Positions 33,495-40,946 of a DNA stretch of 40,946 nucleotides are shown one piece after another (within the stretch, counting starts at the first letter, position 1; each line of letters starts with the position of its first letter). Both the position numbers and the translations under genes were made by a program. Below the pieces are notes generated by a model. That model saw only the letters and a program-made list of their open reading frames with translations. It was not told the origin of the DNA and ran no database searches. Origin of the DNA: Microcystis viridis FACHB-1342. GTDB taxonomy: Bacteria; Cyanobacteriota; Cyanobacteriia; Cyanobacteriales; Microcystaceae. The stretch is from NCBI RefSeq assembly GCF_014698335.1, contig NZ_JACJSV010000044.1, positions 1 through 40,946 on the forward strand. Reading direction: 5' to 3'.

Positions 33495-36400
33495 TTAGAT
33501 AAAGAAATTACCCACTGGAATGCTACCTAAAGCTGGTAAAGTCCCAGTAAATCCAGTGATATTTATTAATAAATCATTGCTGGATTGGAAGCCAGCCGTG
33601 CTATCATTAATAACGAGGTAAGTTCCAGCTATTGCACCGGTTGTTACCTGCACTAAGGCGGCACTATTAACCCCTAATCCTTGATTACCTGTAATCGCTC
33701 CATTAGCATCAGTAAATACTTGATTGATTAAATTCTGTAAAGTGGTGACGGTGCTATTAGCAGCACGACTGAAACTACTAGGCGCACTCATGGCGTTTCC
33801 AGTTTGAGTTAATAAGTCTATTTTATCACTATTGATGGCAAAATCTGTGATATGATCGCTTGTTGATATGGTAGATTGACCAAATTGAAAGATGAAGATA
33901 TCTGCACCTAAACCACCGGTTAAAGTATCAATTCCCGCACGTCCATTGATTTGATTATTGCCACTATTTCCGGTGATTTTATTGTTACCAGCGTTACCTG
34001 TACCATTAATATTATTAGTGCCAATTAGTCTGAGGTTTTCGACATTGTTGGGTAGGGTGCGAGTGAGAGTGCTTTGCCAAGTATCAGTAATGATAACTTC
34101 TCCTATTCCTCCTTCGGGATTGATGGTAGCATTAACGGGATTTGACAGGGTTACTGTAAAGGCTTCATCAGGTTCATTGAGGTTATCATTGAGGATGGGA
34201 ATGCTAATAGTAGCGGTGGCAGTATTAGGTGCAATGGTGATAGTTCCAGTTTTGCTAGTGTAATCTACATTAGCGGTAGCGTTAATGGGTGCGGTGGTAT
34301 AGTTGAAGGTAATTGGTTGTGGATTGGGGTTATCAACTGTGACGGTGAGGATGGCATTATTATCTTTACCTTCCACTACGGTGATGTCATTAATGGAGAG
34401 TTGCGAAAAGTCATCATTATTAATTGTTCCCGTGGCTGCGTTAGGAGTACCTACGGTATAACCTGTCCCCGCAGCAAGGGTTAAAATAACAGTTTCGTTA
34501 CTTTCTACTGTAGTATCAGCAGTGGGGTTAACTGTTACCGTCGCAGTGGATGAACCAGCAGCAAAGGTGACTGTATTGTTAGTCCCTGTACGAGTGTAAT
34601 CGGTATTGAGAGTAGCTGTTCCCCCGATGGTGTAATTGACGGTTAAAGGATTAGTTGTTACTCCGCTACGAGTGAAGGTATAAACCAGATTAGCTGTCCC
34701 GTCTTCTGTCACACTTGCGGGAGAAACTGCAAGAGTAATACTGGGAAGAGTAGGACTAGAAACATAGCTAAAATAACTAGCAGTTAGACTTAATGCTGTT
34801 TGATTGTTGATAACCGCAATAAGTTCATCTGGTTCGCTGCCTGGTTTGTTGATGTAGAGATTAGTATTAGAACCAGAAACCGATAACAGATAGTCACCAC
34901 TTGAACCCCGTAGTTGAATTATATCATCAGTGGTGTTAAAGTCGGCAATTGTCGCGTAGTCGTAATCACCCGGAAGGGTGCTATTACCGTCATCATAAAA
35001 GGTCTTTGTAGTATCTGCAAGAATAAAGCGATCGTTTCCTGTTCCTCCTTCTAGATAATCTTGTTCTCCTATACCGTTATTGGTTCCTTGTAGGGTGTCA
35101 TTGTTATTCTGACCATAAAGCTGATCATTATCAGCACCCCCATTGAGGACATCATTCCCATCCTCTCCATAAATTCTGTCATTACCAGCATTACCTGAAA
35201 TGGTATCGTTACCACTTCCACCTGAGAGATTAGACCAATCTTCACTTGCTGTACCGCCAAAAATGACATCATTATATTCAGTTCCCTTAAACCCATCAAA
35301 ACTCTCAATCGAAGTAAAGGTATCAGTTTCCGTACCGACAGTAATCGTCCCACTCCCGGTAGCGGTGTCGTAGGTCATGGTTAAACCACTACTAGCATTA
35401 CTGTAGTTAGCCTCATAGCGATCAAAACCACTACCACCATTTATCGTGTCATTACCTGCATCGTTGGTAAAGTAATCATCTCCTGTATCACCATTGACAG
35501 CATCATTCCCATTACCACCATAAAGCTGATCATTATCAGCACCCCCATTGAGGACATCATTCCCATCCTCTCCATAAATTCTGTCATTACCAGCATTACC
35601 TGAAATGGTATCGTTACCACTTCCACCTGAGAGATTAGACCAATCTTCACTTGCTGTACCGCCAAAAATGACATCATTATATTCAGTTCCCTTAAACCCA
35701 TCAAAACTCTCAATCGAAGTAAAGGTATCAGTTTCCGTACCGACAGTAATCGTCCCACTCCCGGTAGCGGTGTCGTAGGTCATGGTTAAACCACTACTAG
35801 CATTACTGTAGTTAGCATTATAGCGATCATTACCACTACCACCATTTATCGTGTCATTACCCGCATCAGTGGTAAAGTAATCATCTCCTGTGTCACCGTT
35901 GAGAGAGTCATTACCATTACCTCCATAAATATTATCGTTTCCCCCCAGACCACTTAAAGTATCATTGCCATCTAACCCAGAAATATTATCACTGTCAGAC
36001 GTTCCCGTAATATTATCATTCCCATTAGTTCCCGTAAAATTCGCCTGTTCTACTTGAATAATTTCCCCATTTACTATAATAGTTGTCTGGTCATTCTCTC
36101 CTCGTAAAGCGTCTAAGGTTGCCACATCCAGACTATTTCCCTGCACCAACTCCGCAAAAATTGCCCCCTCATCTCCGGCGCTATCCACCTGATTAACTTG
36201 AGCATCCACATAATGCCCAATTTCTTCTAAAATTACGTTAATTATCGCTGCTGACGATGCCGTATTTAAAAAAGATGCTGATAGATAAATCTTATTGGTA
36301 CTACTGGAATATGCACCATTCGCAGTTCCCAAAACCTCATCACTGAGTACCTCAATCGGGGGAATTTGACCAAAATTTCGACTTTGCCACTGCTGTCGTA

Positions 36401-36533
36401 ATTGCGTCGCCTTAACCACATCATAACTTGTGCCAAAAGCGGTTTCTAAATTCGCCCAAAAACCGTCAGATTGAGCGAAATTAAACAAAACATCGTCAAC
36501 AGCAGGAAGAATCGGCAAAAGAGAGAGAGTCAT
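33495..36533 (-). CDS. Large RTX/Calx-beta calcium-binding protein
   Basis: The 1012-residue protein has an N-terminal domain (about 1-160) with a degenerate metalloprotease-like block, VILEEIGHYVDA, typical of cyanobacterial RTX proteins but with Glu where HExxH has its first His. Residues about 165-560 hold RTX nonapeptide-like repeats (GGxGNDxLxG), among them two nearly identical 135-residue units. Two Calx-beta-like domains follow (about 600-830), then a further short RTX block and a C-terminal region of the type often seen in type I secreted proteins. It is likely exported and calcium-binding, for adhesion or surface-layer use. No transporter gene is near. A second copy of its 5' end lies at 38956-39145. 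Confidence 0.88.
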   Translation of the reverse strand: MTLSLLPILPAVDDVLFNFAQSDGFWANLETAFGTSYDVVKATQLRQQWQSRNFGQIPPIEVLSDEVLGTANGAYSSSTNKIYLSASFLNTASSAAIINVILEEIGHYVDAQVNQVDSAGDEGAIFAELVQGNSLDVATLDALRGENDQTTIIVNGEIIQVEQANFTGTNGNDNITGTSDSDNISGLDGNDTLSGLGGNDNIYGGNGNDSLNGDTGDDYFTTDAGNDTINGGSGNDRYNANYSNASSGLTMTYDTATGSGTITVGTETDTFTSIESFDGFKGTEYNDVIFGGTASEDWSNLSGGSGNDTISGNAGNDRIYGEDGNDVLNGGADNDQLYGGNGNDAVNGDTGDDYFTNDAGNDTINGGSGFDRYEANYSNASSGLTMTYDTATGSGTITVGTETDTFTSIESFDGFKGTEYNDVIFGGTASEDWSNLSGGSGNDTISGNAGNDRIYGEDGNDVLNGGADNDQLYGQNNNDTLQGTNNGIGEQDYLEGGTGNDRFILADTTKTFYDDGNSTLPGDYDYATIADFNTTDDIIQLRGSSGDYLLSVSGSNTNLYINKPGSEPDELIAVINNQTALSLTASYFSYVSSPTLPSITLAVSPASVTEDGTANLVYTFTRSGVTTNPLTVNYTIGGTATLNTDYTRTGTNNTVTFAAGSSTATVTVNPTADTTVESNETVILTLAAGTGYTVGTPNAATGTINNDDFSQLSINDITVVEGKDNNAILTVTVDNPNPQPITFNYTTAPINATANVDYTSKTGTITIAPNTATATISIPILNDNLNEPDEAFTVTLSNPVNATINPEGGIGEVIITDTWQSTLTRTLPNNVENLRLIGTNNINGTGNAGNNKITGNSGNNQINGRAGIDTLTGGLGADIFIFQFGQSTISTSDHITDFAINSDKIDLLTQTGNAMSAPSSFSRAANSTVTTLQNLINQVFTDANGAITGNQGLGVNSAALVQVTTGAIAGTYLVINDSTAGFQSSNDLLINITGFTGTLPALGSIPVGNFFI
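35112..35921 (-). repeat. 405-bp tandem duplication inside the RTX gene
   Basis: Two adjacent units, offset by exactly 405 bases (35112-35516 and 35517-35921), are nearly identical through most of their length, keep the frame (135 codons), and each encodes RTX repeats plus the TYDTATGSGTITVGTETDTF spacer. Confidence 0.9.
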
Positions 36534-36687
36534 GACAGTAACAGCAAAAGTTTATTGCTAATAGTTTTAGCCTAACAATCCCCAATCTTTCAAGACCCCT
36601 GTAACAGAAATTAACATTGATCGGGAAAACTGTATTTCTAAATCATCAGTTTTTCTGAATATTGTCTCTCAATTCCCCCCTCACAAC

Positions 36688-37185
36688 TTAATCTAATTCA
36701 TTTGCAGTTTGCAAAACCTCCTCATAAAGTTGATGACTGATGCGAAAATTTGCTTGGCTAATTAGAGACTCCATTATCGGTTGAACCTTAGCAATCAATC
36801 CTCTATTTTTAGCGATTAAAAGAACTCCTAGAACCCCCGTAATTGACAGCCCCAAACGCACAGCCTCCCTCCGTCCAAGACGCTCATCAATTAACAATTC
36901 ATCTACTTTTAATTCTAAGGCAAGAGCGATTGCTTCTGCTTCGCCAAGATCTAAATTATATTCATTCCTCAAACAAGCCACAAGTTCCAAATTAGCGGCT
37001 TGTTTAACCTGTATCCAGTTCAGAGAAATTATCGCTTTAATGCGGATATCTTCCTCAGTTAAATTGGCTAATTCATTGGCAACTGCTTGGGGAATAACAA
37101 CATTAGTATAAATATCTTTTAAGATTGACAGATAACCAACAAGAGCAAGACTGCTGAGAGGAGAAGTATCGCTAATAATAATCAT
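36688..37185 (-). CDS. DUF3368 PIN-like toxin
   Basis: The 165-residue protein begins IIISDTSPLSSLALVGYLSIL, with the first PIN acid Asp and a typical DUF3368 pattern; later acids are in LGEAEAIALALE and LLIDERLGRREA. PIN toxins are Mg-dependent RNases. The start is set at the ATG at 37185, which overlaps the stop of the antitoxin gene as ATGA, a sign of translational coupling; the ORF extension to 37191 is a TTG. It lies downstream of the UPF0175 antitoxin gene. Confidence 0.9.
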   Translation of the reverse strand: MIIISDTSPLSSLALVGYLSILKDIYTNVVIPQAVANELANLTEEDIRIKAIISLNWIQVKQAANLELVACLRNEYNLDLGEAEAIALALELKVDELLIDERLGRREAVRLGLSITGVLGVLLIAKNRGLIAKVQPIMESLISQANFRISHQLYEEVLQTANELD

Positions 37186-37427
37186 AGCCAACCTTTCTCT
37201 TTTAAATGCTTAATATCTTGCTGAAACTCAGCAACATCATAGTGAATACAAATTCCTCGTTCAGAAAGCATCCGTTGAAACTTGATTTGATTAATACCTA
37301 ATAACTCACTTGCTTTTCCTAAGCTAATCTTATCTTGTTGGAATAACATAACAACAATTTCCTTCAACAGTTCATCCTCTGATAAACCACTTGCTTTAAT
37401 CACTTCTTGGGAAATAACTAGAGTCAT
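37182..37427 (-). CDS. UPF0175 antitoxin
   Basis: The 81-residue protein has the UPF0175 pattern (LSEDELLKEIVVMLFQQDKISLGKASELLGINQIKFQRMLSERGI), including a helix-turn-helix-like ASELLGINQIKFQ segment. It is the usual partner of DUF3368 PIN toxins and should bind the toxin and the promoter of the pair. The downstream toxin start overlaps its stop by 4 bases. The order antitoxin-toxin and the overlap are classical. Confidence 0.9.
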   Translation of the reverse strand: MTLVISQEVIKASGLSEDELLKEIVVMLFQQDKISLGKASELLGINQIKFQRMLSERGICIHYDVAEFQQDIKHLKEKGWL

Positions 37428-37509
37428 ATTTTCTCCGTATTTTGATAAGAATTATACAAATGCTATCCTATGTTTTGCGGTCTGTCAATTCCCTTTGGCA
37501 GACCTCACT

Positions 37510-37533
37510 TCTAACTGTTAACTGTTAACTGAA
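37510..37533. repeat. Heptamer tandem repeat, CTGTTAA type
   Basis: About three CTGTTAA units lie between the antitoxin gene and the partial Rpn copy. It is another short heptamer run, distinct from the other heptamers in the window. Confidence 0.7.
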
Positions 37534-37595
37534 ATTCCCTCTCCGAAGCAATCTTACCCCTTGTCATAGCGAAGATGCGAACGCTAACGTCAAAA

Positions 37596-37871
37596 CTAGG
37601 CAGTTAAAGTATTTAACCAATTGATTAAATCTTCAACCGTAGAGAAATCGAATAAAGCTTCTGCTAATGCTTCGACATCATCAATACTTAACTCCATGAT
37701 TTTAGTTTCTAATGAAGGATTAATCTCCCCTAACTTGCGTTTAAGTTGACGAAGAATCAATGTCTTTTCCCGTTCAATACCTTGTTCAATACCTTGTTCA
37801 ATACCTTGTTCGATACCTTGTTCGATACCTTGTTCGATACCTTGACGCATCCAACTGGTGGTAATTTGCAT
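37596..37871 (-). pseudogene. Duplicated C-terminus of the Rpn-family nuclease
   Basis: The 91-codon ORF repeats the C-terminal third of the gene at 37894-38856, from MQITTSWMRQG through the GIEQ repeats to INWLNTL. It lacks the nuclease domain, has no ribosome-binding site of its own beyond GGGAG, and most likely has no independent enzymatic role. The repeated DNA is 37605-37880 and 37897-38172, about 276 bp with a 16-bp gap. Confidence 0.8.
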
Positions 37872-37893
37872 AACTCCCTCGAAATTACAAGCA

Positions 37894-38856
37894 TTATAAA
37901 GTATTTAACCAATTGATTAAATCTTCAACCGTAGAGAAATCGAATAAAGCTTCTCCTAATACTTCAACATCATCAATACTTAACTGCATGATTTTAGTTT
38001 CCAATGAAGGATTAATCTCCCCTAACTTGCGTTTAAGTTGACGAAGAATCAATGTCTTTTCCCGTTCAATACCTTGTTCGATACCTTGTTCGATACCGCG
38101 TTCAATACCTTGTTCGATACCTTGTTCAATACCTTGACGCATCCAACTGGTGGTAATTTGCATAACTCCCTCCTGTACGGGTTGACTAAATGTGCTAATC
38201 TCTTCTTGAAATTGTATCTCTTCCACCGGATTTAGATTGAGATATGTATCAATAAATCCGGAAATTAATTGCATTCTCGCTGAATCTAACCTTAAAGTAA
38301 TTAACAAGCGCAGACATTCCGCTTTTACCTTGGCTCGCTCTTTCTCGGCAATGTTCATCTTCGCCATCAAAGCTGAAGCAACCGGATTCGGTTGATTAAG
38401 AAAATCTCGCCAATTTAATCGATTTAATTGCACTACCTGATAGTTAAATTCTAATACCTTAAAATCGGTAAAATCGACTACATATTGACTAATCGCTTCT
38501 CTTTTTGGCTTTGAATAAGAAAAAATTACAATCGGATAAATCGGGAGGACAAATTTCTCATGAAAGCGAGCAAAATAAGTAAACATTCGCCGATTAAACC
38601 ACTTGCGGGAACTTTCCTGCGCCTCGACATGAATCAGAAAAAAAGATTCTTTTCCTCGAAACTTAACCTGTGCGACTAAATCGCTTTCATGTCTTTCTCC
38701 TTCCGTGACATCGGTAAATACTTCTTTGTCTAAAAAAGTAATCGAGTTTCTATCTAAATAATCCATCAATTGAGGAAAAAATAACTCAATAAATTCGACA
38801 AAAAAGGTGGAGATTAACTCCTTAAATAAGCGGTCATGGTCAATATTATTAGTCAT
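37894..38856 (-). CDS. Rpn/PD-(D/E)XK-family nuclease (recombination-promoting type)
   Basis: The 320-residue protein begins DHDRLFKELISTFFVEFIELFFPQLMDYLD and has the Rpn nuclease core: ERHESDLVAQVKFRGKESFFLIHVEAQ, in which the acidic residues and Glu-x-Gln form a PD-(D/E)XK-type site. The C-terminus has six tandem 4-residue units (GIEQ, GIEQ, GIER, GIEQ, GIEQ, GIER) predicted to form a helix, then a DUF4351-type end. Members of this family are known or suspected DNA endonucleases linked to recombination. It is a very common family in Microcystis. The same-strand downstream ORF is its partial copy. Confidence 0.88.
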   Translation of the reverse strand: MTNNIDHDRLFKELISTFFVEFIELFFPQLMDYLDRNSITFLDKEVFTDVTEGERHESDLVAQVKFRGKESFFLIHVEAQESSRKWFNRRMFTYFARFHEKFVLPIYPIVIFSYSKPKREAISQYVVDFTDFKVLEFNYQVVQLNRLNWRDFLNQPNPVASALMAKMNIAEKERAKVKAECLRLLITLRLDSARMQLISGFIDTYLNLNPVEEIQFQEEISTFSQPVQEGVMQITTSWMRQGIEQGIEQGIERGIEQGIEQGIEREKTLILRQLKRKLGEINPSLETKIMQLSIDDVEVLGEALFDFSTVEDLINWLNTL

Positions 38857-38955
38857 GTAATGTCATCTTAACTAATCTGAGCGATGAATGACTACTCTTA
38901 TCTATTGTATTCTGAAAAGTCGGTTTTGGCAACGGATTGTTATGACCTCACCCCC

Positions 38956-39145
38956 TTAACCTACAACGATTGTCAAATTCGCCCAAAAACCATCAGATTG
39001 AGCAAAATCGAACAAACTATCGTAAACAGCAGGAAAAATCGGCAACAGGGGAGAAGTCATGACATTAACTGCAAAGGTTTATTGCTAACAGTTTTAGCCC
39101 AACAATCCCCAATTTTTCAAGGGTGCTATCACAAAAATTAACATT
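38956..39145 (-). pseudogene. Second copy of the RTX gene 5' end
   Basis: Positions 38976-39145 match 36449-36618 without net length change. They include the start codon at 39060, about 29 codons (MTSPLLPIFPAVYDSLFDFA, then QSDGFWANL) and the upstream leader. The reading frame ends at a TAA at 38956. No other RTX sequence follows. It is a truncated copy. Confidence 0.85.
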
Positions 39146-39152
39146 TATTACA

Positions 39153-39185
39153 AGAAAACGGGTTTCTCAAAGAAACCCGTTTTCT
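39153..39185. repeat. Dispersed palindrome, copy 2
   Basis: Perfect 15-bp arms AGAAAACGGGTTTCT and AGAAACCCGTTTTCT flank a 3-base loop. It lies against the broken 3' end of the Rpn stub. Confidence 0.85.
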
Positions 39186-39282
39186 AGATATTGATTTTAG
39201 CCAAAGAATGTAAAAACGCTTCAAAATACTCGCCTAATGCTTCTTTCCAGGGTTCATCATAATTGGCGGTTTCTGATGTCAT
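39184..39282 (-). pseudogene. Rpn-family N-terminal stub, 32 aa
   Basis: The ORF reads MTSETANYDEPWKEALGEYF and then EAFLHSLAKINI before a stop. This is the N-terminus of cyanobacterial Rpn/DUF4351 proteins (YDEPWKEALGEYFEAF), cut off after about 24 residues. The stop codon lies in the palindrome copy at 39153-39185. Confidence 0.7.
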
Positions 39283-39323
39283 GTTTATTAAGATGATTTA
39301 TTTAATATAATAGCCTTTTTCGT

Positions 39324-39474
39324 TTATGAGTAATTTCTGGAAGTCCCTAGCCAAAATAAATAAGACCCTAAACTATCTCCCTGTAACGCATTAAAAAAAC
39401 GTTCATCTGCTGTGACCATTTGACAGCTTTTCTGCACTGCTAAAGCCAGATAAACACAATCATAAACCACCTGT
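39324..39474 (-). pseudogene. PIN-domain toxin remnant (C-terminal part)
   Basis: A frame without start reads VVYDCVYLALAVQKSCQMVT and then ADERFFNAL, the end of a VapC-type PIN domain (YDCxYLALA and TADExFxNAL), up to a stop at 39324. The first two thirds, with two or three catalytic acids, are missing. It follows the damaged antitoxin gene on the same strand. Confidence 0.8.
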
Positions 39475-39717
39475 TGTATTCTCACAGCAATCTGTACTAT
39501 CACTAAAAATTCGCCCCGAATAGTGTTTATCTATCTCTTCAAAAATTCGCCTTGATTCAGCGTGAGTGCGTGTCTGAGTTGTAGTTTTATCTAAGCTTGG
39601 TGCTGGTTTAAACGTTACTGTCACCTCTAAATCAGTTTCTTTAACTTCCACGGGAATATCTAAATGCAATATTCGGTCTTCACCCACATGAGAACGTAAT
39701 TTAACTTGCTGTATCAT
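39460..39717 (-). pseudogene. Antitoxin gene with a foreign 3' end
   Basis: The 85-codon ORF encodes a small beta-rich antitoxin-like protein (MIQQVKLRSHVGEDRILHLD...). After SGRIFSDS it enters the PIN remnant in another frame (TDCCENTTGGL). The join at about 39480 marks a deletion that removed the normal antitoxin end and the start of the toxin gene. An antitoxin fragment may still be expressed. Confidence 0.65.
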
Positions 39718-39830
39718 AGTTATTTCCTTTCCTTTTTTAGCGAGTAATCGACAGTAAACCTCTTGCTACTATAATAGCTATTTATGTCATTTGAGCGCGA
39801 ACCACTTGACACTGCGACTCTTTTGTGCAA

Positions 39831-39873
39831 ACAATCGCCAATTTTTCAAGACCCCTGTAACAAAAATTAACAT
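39831..39873. repeat. Third copy of the RTX leader segment
   Basis: About 43 bases (ACAATC...CAATTTTTCAAGACCCCTG...) match 36575-36618 and 39102-39145. It stops where the palindrome begins. Confidence 0.75.
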
Positions 39874-40856
39874 TTATTGCAAGAAAACGGGTTTCTTTGA
39901 GAAATAAACCCGTTTTCTAAGAGGTTAGGCTTCGGGGAGCGCAGGCTGTTCAATTCTGCGAGGATGGCTGAACTGCCGTTGATTGCGGCGGCTGCCACCG
40001 GGTTGAGTCCCCAAAATGCCCCGACTGCCACCACTAACAGGTTGGGCAGAGTAGCGATCGCCAAACTCTCATAGGCAGTGGCAAGGGTATGCCGGGCCAG
40101 GGCAAAGGTGTAGCCAAGGGGCTGGAGATCCTGGCTGTGCAAGATGACATCGGCGGCTGCTGCAAAATCCCCTCTCCCTAGAGAAATGACCACCTGATCC
40201 TCCTGGGCAGCAAAGCAATCACTACCACTGTCGGTTATCCAAGCCACCCGCTTACCTTGGCGGAGCAACTGTTCTTGGAGTCCCTCAACAGCAGCCGCAT
40301 CGGTGGCGAAGTAGATGCACTGAGAAGGGATGCCCCAACTCACCAGCAGCTCCGGGGTAATCAAGTCCTGGAAACTTTCGCGAGTAAAGACCAGAGTATC
40401 CACCTGAGCCAGCTTTTCCAGTACCCTGGCATTGCGGATGTAAACGCCTTGTCGCGCTGCCGCCGTCAGGGACGAAACCACTGCCAAGGGAGTAACGCCC
40501 CGCAGAGAAACCCCGATGTCAAGGGGTAACAGCGCACTCGCACGCCCCAAGTCTCCCGTCAGGATTGCCCAAGTGCCACTCAGGAACAAAGTGGGTAGGA
40601 TCGCTCCTTGGGCGACGGGTTTGAGGTTCTGGAGTAGTTCGGTTTTTTCGACGGAATCTAGCCACCCTTCTCGATCTGCCTCGGGAACGGGAGCGAACCG
40701 CTGCCGGTCAGAGAGCCAGTGGATTTCTGCGTCTTCTTGCTCGAACAGCAGGTATAGCTCGTCTTCTAGCTGTTGGAGCTTGCTCCGGCGCAGGCTCTCT
40801 CCCACTGCTGCCAGATTGAGGGCGAGTGCGCCAGCGATGTTGTTAGGGACTTCCAA
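39867..40856 (-). pseudogene. P-type-ATPase-like pseudoenzyme, internal fragment
   Basis: The 329-codon ORF looks like part of a heavy-metal P-type ATPase from the actuator side through the soluble domain to the last helices: GVTPLAVVSSLTAAARQGVYIRNARVLEKLAQVDTLVF. Where an ATPase has DKTGTLT, this reads TRESFQD; where the metal-binding CPx would be, it reads RGVTPL; the GDGxNDxPAL motif is replaced by ITDSGSDCFA. So it cannot be phosphorylated in the normal way. The start is a TTG without ribosome-binding site, and the last 16 or so residues come from the palindrome at 39882-39918. Its GC content is plainly higher than in the surrounding genes. It is an imported gene cut at both ends. Confidence 0.65.
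39882..39918. repeat. Dispersed palindrome, copy 3
   Basis: Arms AGAAAACGGGTTTCT and AAACCCGTTTTCT, with a small insertion in the right arm. It encodes the last residues of the P-type-ATPase-like fragment. Confidence 0.8.
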
Positions 40857-40876
40857 AAAATAAACTATTCATTCTC

Positions 40877-40895
40877 AAGAATAATAATCATTCTC
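40877..40895. promoter_or_regulatory. Fur-box-like sequence
   Basis: AAGAATAATAATCATTCTC matches the 19-base Fur consensus GATAATGATAATCATTATC at 15 positions. It lies 21 bases before the first codon of the P-type-ATPase-like fragment, on a stretch of AT-rich DNA, and could be an iron-responsive operator. Confidence 0.4.
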
Positions 40896-40946
40896 GGAGT
40901 GTGGGAGGTAGGGATCGATGGTTGCCCCCTCCTTCCAATTTTGTAG

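Noticed and set aside
35069-35758. Minus-strand ORFs of 94 and 105 codons in another frame of the RTX repeats.
   Set aside because: They are frame shadows of the duplicated RTX units, and their similarity to each other comes from the 405-bp duplication.
33495-36533. The RTX N-terminal LEEIGHYVDA as an active HExxH metalloprotease.
   Set aside because: The first His of HExxH is replaced by Glu, so a normal zinc site is not possible.
1-40946. CRISPR array, tRNA or rRNA genes.
   Set aside because: No regular spaced direct repeats, cloverleaf-like sequences or rRNA segments were seen on reading through; the only direct repeats are the MITE, heptamer, RTX and Rpn repeats described.

Overview
The window looks like chromosomal DNA of a bloom-forming, non-nitrogen-fixing cyanobacterium, most likely Microcystis. 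Evidence: phylloquinone genes (menD, menC, menE), a cyanobacterial NDH-1 subunit (ndhD), an IctB-type membrane protein, a Slr1339-like protein, a PEP-CTERM protein, six copies of the HIP1 octamer GCGATCGC (17003, 18373, 19782, 20317, 24553, 40054), heptamer tandem repeats, and very many dead insertion sequences and MITEs. No rRNA, tRNA, CRISPR array or intact transposase gene was seen.

Layout. 1-3 kb: IS4-type transposase relic, a secreted protein, a MITE with GTGGGGT heptamers, a MoxR ATPase, and an FAD-oxidoreductase-like fragment cut by a 117-bp MITE with a perfect 8-bp target duplication. 3-6.3 kb: a three-domain cell-wall lytic enzyme, a small lipoprotein-like ORF, and IctB. 6.4-12 kb, all minus strand: a MoaD/ThiS carrier, a hotdog-like protein, an acyl-CoA dehydrogenase and a ThDP 2-keto acid decarboxylase. 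They may be one pathway operon, now split by a nested stack of mobile elements (a MITE holding an ISL3 relic, which holds another MITE). 12.4-15.2 kb: a MITE, then a PEP-CTERM protein and a secreted vanadium-haloperoxidase-like enzyme as a two-gene unit. 15.3-18 kb: an orphan DndD ATPase and a Slr1339-like protein. 18-25.7 kb: a conserved membrane-anchored protein, MenD, a GT39-type glycosyltransferase, a formylglycine-generating-enzyme-like protein, a GT2-GtrA polyprenyl-phosphate glycosyltransferase and a JAMM metallopeptidase. 25.7-27.7 kb: a GXWXG/DUF4334 protein, a stand-alone integrase-type SAM-like domain and an SH3-like protein. 28-33.3 kb: cysteine desulfurase, NdhD, and the overlapping menC-menE pair.

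33.5-40.9 kb is a plastic accessory zone: a 1012-aa RTX/Calx-beta protein with a 405-bp internal tandem duplication, a UPF0175/DUF3368 toxin-antitoxin pair, an Rpn-family nuclease with a duplicated C-terminus, a second copy of the RTX 5' end, a 32-aa Rpn stub, a toxin-antitoxin pair broken by deletion, and a GC-rich fragment of a P-type-ATPase-like pseudoenzyme beside a Fur-box-like sequence. A palindrome with arms AGAAAACGGGTTTCT recurs three times here and supplies the ends of two broken genes.

Functionally, the housekeeping part joins phylloquinone synthesis (MenD, MenC, MenE), NDH-1 electron transport and Fe-S/sulfur supply. The less ordinary parts are the MoaD-hotdog-dehydrogenase-decarboxylase group, the PEP-CTERM/haloperoxidase pair and the orphan DndD. 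All functions are read from motifs by eye; no database search was possible.
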